Part shown: positions 13,110 to 14,492 of the stretch, in pieces
How the letters are laid out: each line of letters starts with the position of its first letter
How positions within the stretch are numbered: position 1 is the stretch's first letter
Assembly: GCF_937875145.1 (NCBI RefSeq)
Contig: NZ_CALNCS010000183.1
Location: 1-14,492 of the forward strand
Length of the DNA stretch: 14,492 bases
Source of the DNA: Alkalibaculum bacchi
GTDB lineage: Bacteria > Bacillota > Clostridia > Eubacteriales > Alkalibacteraceae
Direction of reading: 5' to 3'
The notes under the pieces: generated by a model
What the model was told of the DNA's origin: nothing
The model's database searches: none
Seen by the model: the letters and a program-made list of their open reading frames with translations, nothing else
Translations under genes and position numbers: made by a program

Positions 13110-14402
13110 TTAGTATACATTCACTTTTATACGCGGTTTAGTTATTGGCATGTATTCTAAAATCTTGTTATATTTATCCCAGTTCATCTTATGCTTTTGC
13201 GTTCTCCGTTTTAGGGTTTTATATAACTGTTTTACTGTCAGATAATAGAATGCATTTATGCTTTTACTGTTATCCGTTATCCCATAATAATTGTAGTGTC
13301 CTATTAGTTTTCTATTCAGTATTTTGATGGTTTCATTCAATGGTTTATGCATTCTTTCACGAATCCATATTTTCATCTTTGCTATCTTTGTCTTTTGTTT
13401 CTTACGACTCGTCTTTCTTTTTACTCGAAACCATCCTTGTTTATTCTTGCTACAGTAGTGGGTAAAGCCTAGAAAATCAAATGTTCCTGGCTTGCCTTCT
13501 CCTCGCTTCTCTCGATTGCTTTCGGCAAACCTTCCAAACTCTAGTATTTTACTTTTGTTTTCTGCTACTTCTAGACCAAACTTTCTTAATCTTTCTTTTA
13601 GCTGAAAGTAAAACAGTTCTGCTTCTTCTAGATATCGAAAGCAACATACAAAGTCATCTGCATATCTCACCATTTGACATTCACCTTTGTTTTGCTTCTT
13701 GATTTTCTTTTCAAACCAAAGGTCTAATACGTAATGTAGATAGACATTTGCTAGTATAGGCGATATGACCCCTCCTTGTGGCGTTCCCTGGTCTGTTTCT
13801 ATATGTTTACCATCTTCTAGTATGCCTGCCTTTAGAAATCTTTTAATAATCCTTATAAAGTTCTTATCTTCTATATCGTTTTCTAGGAATTTTATCATCC
13901 ATTCATGGTCTACGTTATCAAAGAATCCTTTGATATCCATATCTACTATATAGTTGACTTTCTTCTTTTCGATTACTCTTCCAAGTTTCTTTAGGGCATC
14001 ATGACAACTTTTCTTTGGTCTAAATCCATAGGATACATCTACAAATTTCTCTTCATAGATTGCCGTTAGGATTTTCGCCATTACACCTTGCACTAACTTA
14101 TCTTCATATGCAGGGATTCCCAAGCCTCTTTTCTCTTTACTGCCGTCTTTAGGTATATATATCCTTCGGACTTCTTGTGGTTTATAGGCTTGTCTTTTCA
14201 TTTTGTCTACAAGATTTGCAAGATTTTCTTCTAGGTTTAGTTCGTATTCTTCCTTCGTTACTCTATCTACTCCTGTAGCCTTTCCTGATTTCATTTGCTT
14301 ATGTTGCTCTCTCAGGTTCTCTACATTTATATGGTGTACTAGTGTTTGTACTTTTCCATGTTTTCTTGCTATTTCCGCTATCCTATTCATTTCTGTTTCC
14401 AT
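13110..14402 (-). CDS. ltrA: Group II intron reverse transcriptase/maturase
   Basis: Multifunctional intron protein that helps the RNA fold and splice, and copies it into DNA at a new site. The 430 residues are uninterrupted. RT motifs run from about 35 to 290: KSGKATGVDRVT (38-49), RRIYIPKDGSKEKRGLGIP (79-97), VDMDIKGFFD (153-162, catalytic Asp156), QGTPQGGVISPILANVYL (205-222) and YADD (247-250). The maturase (X) domain follows at about 305-385, with FDFLGFTHY (308-316) and LIGHYNYYGI (366-375). The basic tail ends in KPRIKVNVY and I see no HNH endonuclease domain, so it is of the endonuclease-free type; I do not assign a class. The ATG at 14402 follows GAGGTGAGTAGAG. The catalytic residues look intact. 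Confidence 0.95.
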   Translation of the reverse strand: METEMNRIAEIARKHGKVQTLVHHINVENLREQHKQMKSGKATGVDRVTKEEYELNLEENLANLVDKMKRQAYKPQEVRRIYIPKDGSKEKRGLGIPAYEDKLVQGVMAKILTAIYEEKFVDVSYGFRPKKSCHDALKKLGRVIEKKKVNYIVDMDIKGFFDNVDHEWMIKFLENDIEDKNFIRIIKRFLKAGILEDGKHIETDQGTPQGGVISPILANVYLHYVLDLWFEKKIKKQNKGECQMVRYADDFVCCFRYLEEAELFYFQLKERLRKFGLEVAENKSKILEFGRFAESNREKRGEGKPGTFDFLGFTHYCSKNKQGWFRVKRKTSRKKQKTKIAKMKIWIRERMHKPLNETIKILNRKLIGHYNYYGITDNSKSINAFYYLTVKQLYKTLKRRTQKHKMNWDKYNKILEYMPITKPRIKVNVY

Positions 14403-14492
14403 CTCTACTCACCTCTAGTGTGTTTGATGTTTCCCTTTCAAGGTCGACTTTGTGCTACCGCCTTCCCTCCACGGTCATTACTCGTTTCATTG

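Larger units (their letters stand above)
13006..14492 (-). mobile_element. Group II intron, 3' portion (5' end outside window)
   Basis: A retroelement that splices as RNA and inserts into DNA with its own reverse transcriptase. Visible parts, in transcription order: DNA before the reading frame (14492-14403), probably the end of domain III and the start of domain IV; the maturase gene; catalytic domain V (13044-13076); and domain VI (13007-13040). Domain VI has an AGAGCC-GCAA-GGCTCT stem and a bulged A at 13012, 7 bases from the proposed end CGAC at 13006, the usual place of the branch point. The 5' boundary (GTGYG) and domains I-II would lie beyond 14492, so completeness is unknown. Confidence 0.88.

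Noticed and set aside
14403..14492. 5' boundary of the group II intron
   Set aside because: No GTGYG start is seen in these 90 bases, and domains I-II need several hundred more bases upstream, so the boundary must lie outside the window.

Overview
The window looks like a low-GC Firmicute of the clostridial type, from the left flank of a chromosomal origin. The reasons are AT-rich DNA, strong AGGAGG-type ribosome binding sites with several TTG or GTG starts, a Spo0J/Soj-type ParAB pair with a parS site, and the order rpsF-ssb-rpsR ... gdpP-rplI-dnaC seen near oriC in Bacillus and clostridia. An Alkaliphilus-like genus is my guess from the style of the intergenic repeats, but this is not proven by the sequence. 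Every gene I accept lies on the minus strand, so transcription runs from high to low coordinates.

Layout in transcription order: (1) 14492-13006, the 3' part of a group II intron with its reverse transcriptase/maturase and catalytic RNA domains V and VI; its 5' end is outside the window. (2) 12836-10441, an OmpR-type response regulator and a membrane histidine kinase, translationally coupled. (3) 10146-8511, parA-parB, with a parS palindrome just after parB. (4) 8248-7431, an unrecognised small membrane protein and a YkuS-like (UPF0180) small protein, separated by a hairpin that is both a terminator candidate and the holder of the second gene's ribosome binding site. (5) 7111-6292, a CvpA-family membrane protein and a 59-residue DUF951 zinc-ribbon-like protein. 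(6) 6162-5204, rpsF-ssb-rpsR. (7) 5081-1114, gdpP-rplI-dnaC. (8) 730-1, the first 243 codons of topA behind its own strong promoter.

Most genes serve chromosome replication and segregation (dnaC, ssb, topA, parAB/parS), translation (S6, S18, L9) and cyclic-di-AMP turnover (GdpP). The two-component system and intron sit on the upstream side of parA.

The most unusual part is the intergenic DNA. Several gaps carry related short repeats: small GC-rich hairpins, an 8-bp tandem repeat (2 copies at one site, 6 at another), a 7-bp tandem repeat, and two imperfect palindromes ending in ATGACAAA. Two copies (near 10240-10310 and 12930-13004) align over about 70 bp, and the alignment stops one base from the predicted 3' end of the group II intron, which suggests the intron inserted into a repeat. 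I see no CRISPR array, tRNA, rRNA, prophage or defence island. I did not find a clearly new multi-gene system; the better leads are the repeat family, its link to the intron, and the terminator/ribosome-binding-site hairpin.
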